A DNA stretch of 5,882 nucleotides from Chloroflexota bacterium (GTDB taxonomy: Bacteria > Chloroflexota > Anaerolineae > Anaerolineales > UBA11657), in NCBI GenBank assembly GCA_003670425.1, contig QWRL01000152.1, forward strand, positions 1 to 5,882, written 5' to 3'. A program made the translations under genes and the position numbers. A model generated the notes under the pieces. That model searched no databases. It was not told the origin of the DNA and saw nothing but the letters and a program-made list of their open reading frames with translations. Below, one piece after another: positions 5,342 through 5,882 of the stretch. Numbering within the stretch: position 1 is the stretch's first letter; every line of letters begins with the position of its first letter.

Positions 5342-5882
5342 ATGAGAGGTTTTTCTCTGGCGAAGTGCCCCCGTTTGCTTGTAATTGCAGCGGCTGCATT
5401 GTGCGCAACAAACTGCACTCCGTCCTCAAAACCAGTGGCTGTTGCGATTGGCGCAGGTCCGGCCACGGCGATAGTAGCCGCCACGGCTGCTGCGATCCCA
5501 ACTGCATTTCAGGCGCAAACTCTGGAAGCAGCCGATACCGCCGGGGCGCCCCAAACCCCTATTCCGCACGCTTCGCAGACGCCAGCAGTGGCTGCAAAAT
5601 CCACCGGGAACGGCGATGCACGCACTGCCGTTGAATCACAGCCGGTCCCGCAAGGGCCCGTGCTACTCCGGTCTGGAATGCAGTTGCGCAAAGTTGCTGA
5701 CGTTGGCACAGGAAACATCCGGCTTGTCCACAATCTGCAAAATGACAAAATATATTTCCTCAATCCGGCGGTGGGCGTGTTCCATGTTGACCTGGCAACC
5801 GGCAGCTCAGAGATTGAGGCGCCTCTTGCCGAAATCGCGGAGGGTGGCACCCCGTCCGGGATGGCTTGTGGCCCTGACGGAT
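5342..5882 (+). CDS. Exported, probably lipid-anchored protein, possibly beta-propeller; C-terminus outside window
   Basis: The frame is open from ATG 5342 to the window end: 180 residues plus one base, no stop. Residues 1-11 are basic and 12-22 form a hydrophobic core (LLVIAAAALCA), an N-terminal export signal. C25 follows A-T-N, close to but not a canonical lipobox because of Asn at -1, so lipidation is uncertain. Residues 26-106 form a low-complexity linker rich in Ala, Thr and Pro. From about 107 a folded domain begins, with LRKVADVG, NDKIYFLNPAVGVFHVDL and GMACGPDG, spaced like blades of PQQ sugar dehydrogenase, SMP-30 or NHL-type propellers; this is tentative because only the start is visible. 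The open frame extends upstream to 5270 but offers only GTG/TTG starts. It follows the operon by 111 bases and may be a surface or periplasmic enzyme or binding protein of the same pathway, or unrelated. Confidence 0.6.
   Translation, partial: MRGFSLAKCPRLLVIAAAALCATNCTPSSKPVAVAIGAGPATAIVAATAAAIPTAFQAQTLEAADTAGAPQTPIPHASQTPAVAAKSTGNGDARTAVESQPVPQGPVLLRSGMQLRKVADVGTGNIRLVHNLQNDKIYFLNPAVGVFHVDLATGSSEIEAPLAEIAEGGTPSGMACGPDG

Noticed and set aside
5462..5486. Direct repeat of GCCACGGC within the exported-protein gene
   Set aside because: It falls in the Ala/Thr-rich linker where repeated codons are expected; not a separate repeat element.
5326..5634. 102-codon plus-strand frame overlapping the exported-protein start
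   Set aside because: It gives a Cys/Ser/Arg-rich product without domain features, while the frame from 5342 has a signal peptide and stays open to the window end.

Overview
The window reads as a stretch of a moderately GC-rich bacterial chromosome holding a small-molecule catabolic locus. No mobile element, CRISPR array, rRNA or tRNA was seen. Lineage cannot be fixed from the sequence. The last gene has a long Ala/Thr/Pro linker after an export signal, a style common in Chloroflexota lipoproteins. The gene content (enolase-superfamily enzyme, class III aminotransferase, creatininase-family and RraA-family proteins) would also fit marine or soil Chloroflexota such as SAR202, but this is a low-confidence inference. 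Most starts lack a clear Shine-Dalgarno; only the RraA-family gene has a good one (AGGAG, 10 nt before ATG).

Layout. Positions 1-989, minus strand: the first 329 residues of a COG3964-type amidohydrolase/deacetylase whose C-terminus lies outside the window. Positions 990-1216: a divergent intergenic region with weak candidate promoter elements for both directions and a small inverted repeat just before the plus-strand start codon. Positions 1217-5230, plus strand: four tightly packed genes, almost certainly one operon. They are a GSA-aminomutase-like class III aminotransferase (1217-2515), a mandelate racemase/muconate lactonizing-type enolase-superfamily protein (2538-3674), a creatininase-family amidohydrolase (3680-4468) and an RraA/HMG-aldolase-family protein (4487-5230). 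Gaps are 22, 5 and 18 bases. Positions 5231-5341: AT-rich spacer with no convincing terminator. Position 5342 to the end: the first 180 residues of an exported, probably lipid-anchored protein that appears to enter a repeat-type, possibly beta-propeller, domain at the window edge.

How the genes may work together (inference): two metal-dependent C-N/C-O hydrolases could open or deacylate a substrate. The aminotransferase would convert an amine or amino acid to a carbonyl or move the amino group. The enolase-superfamily enzyme would abstract a proton alpha to a carboxylate (racemisation, dehydration or cycloisomerisation). The RraA-family aldolase would cleave a hydroxy-oxo-acid, typically yielding pyruvate or oxaloacetate. 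The substrate is unknown, and I do not recognise this exact gene combination as a named pathway. The most unusual molecular details are a His where the enolase superfamily normally has its third acidic metal ligand, and an Asp where the amidohydrolase superfamily normally has its strand-5 His.
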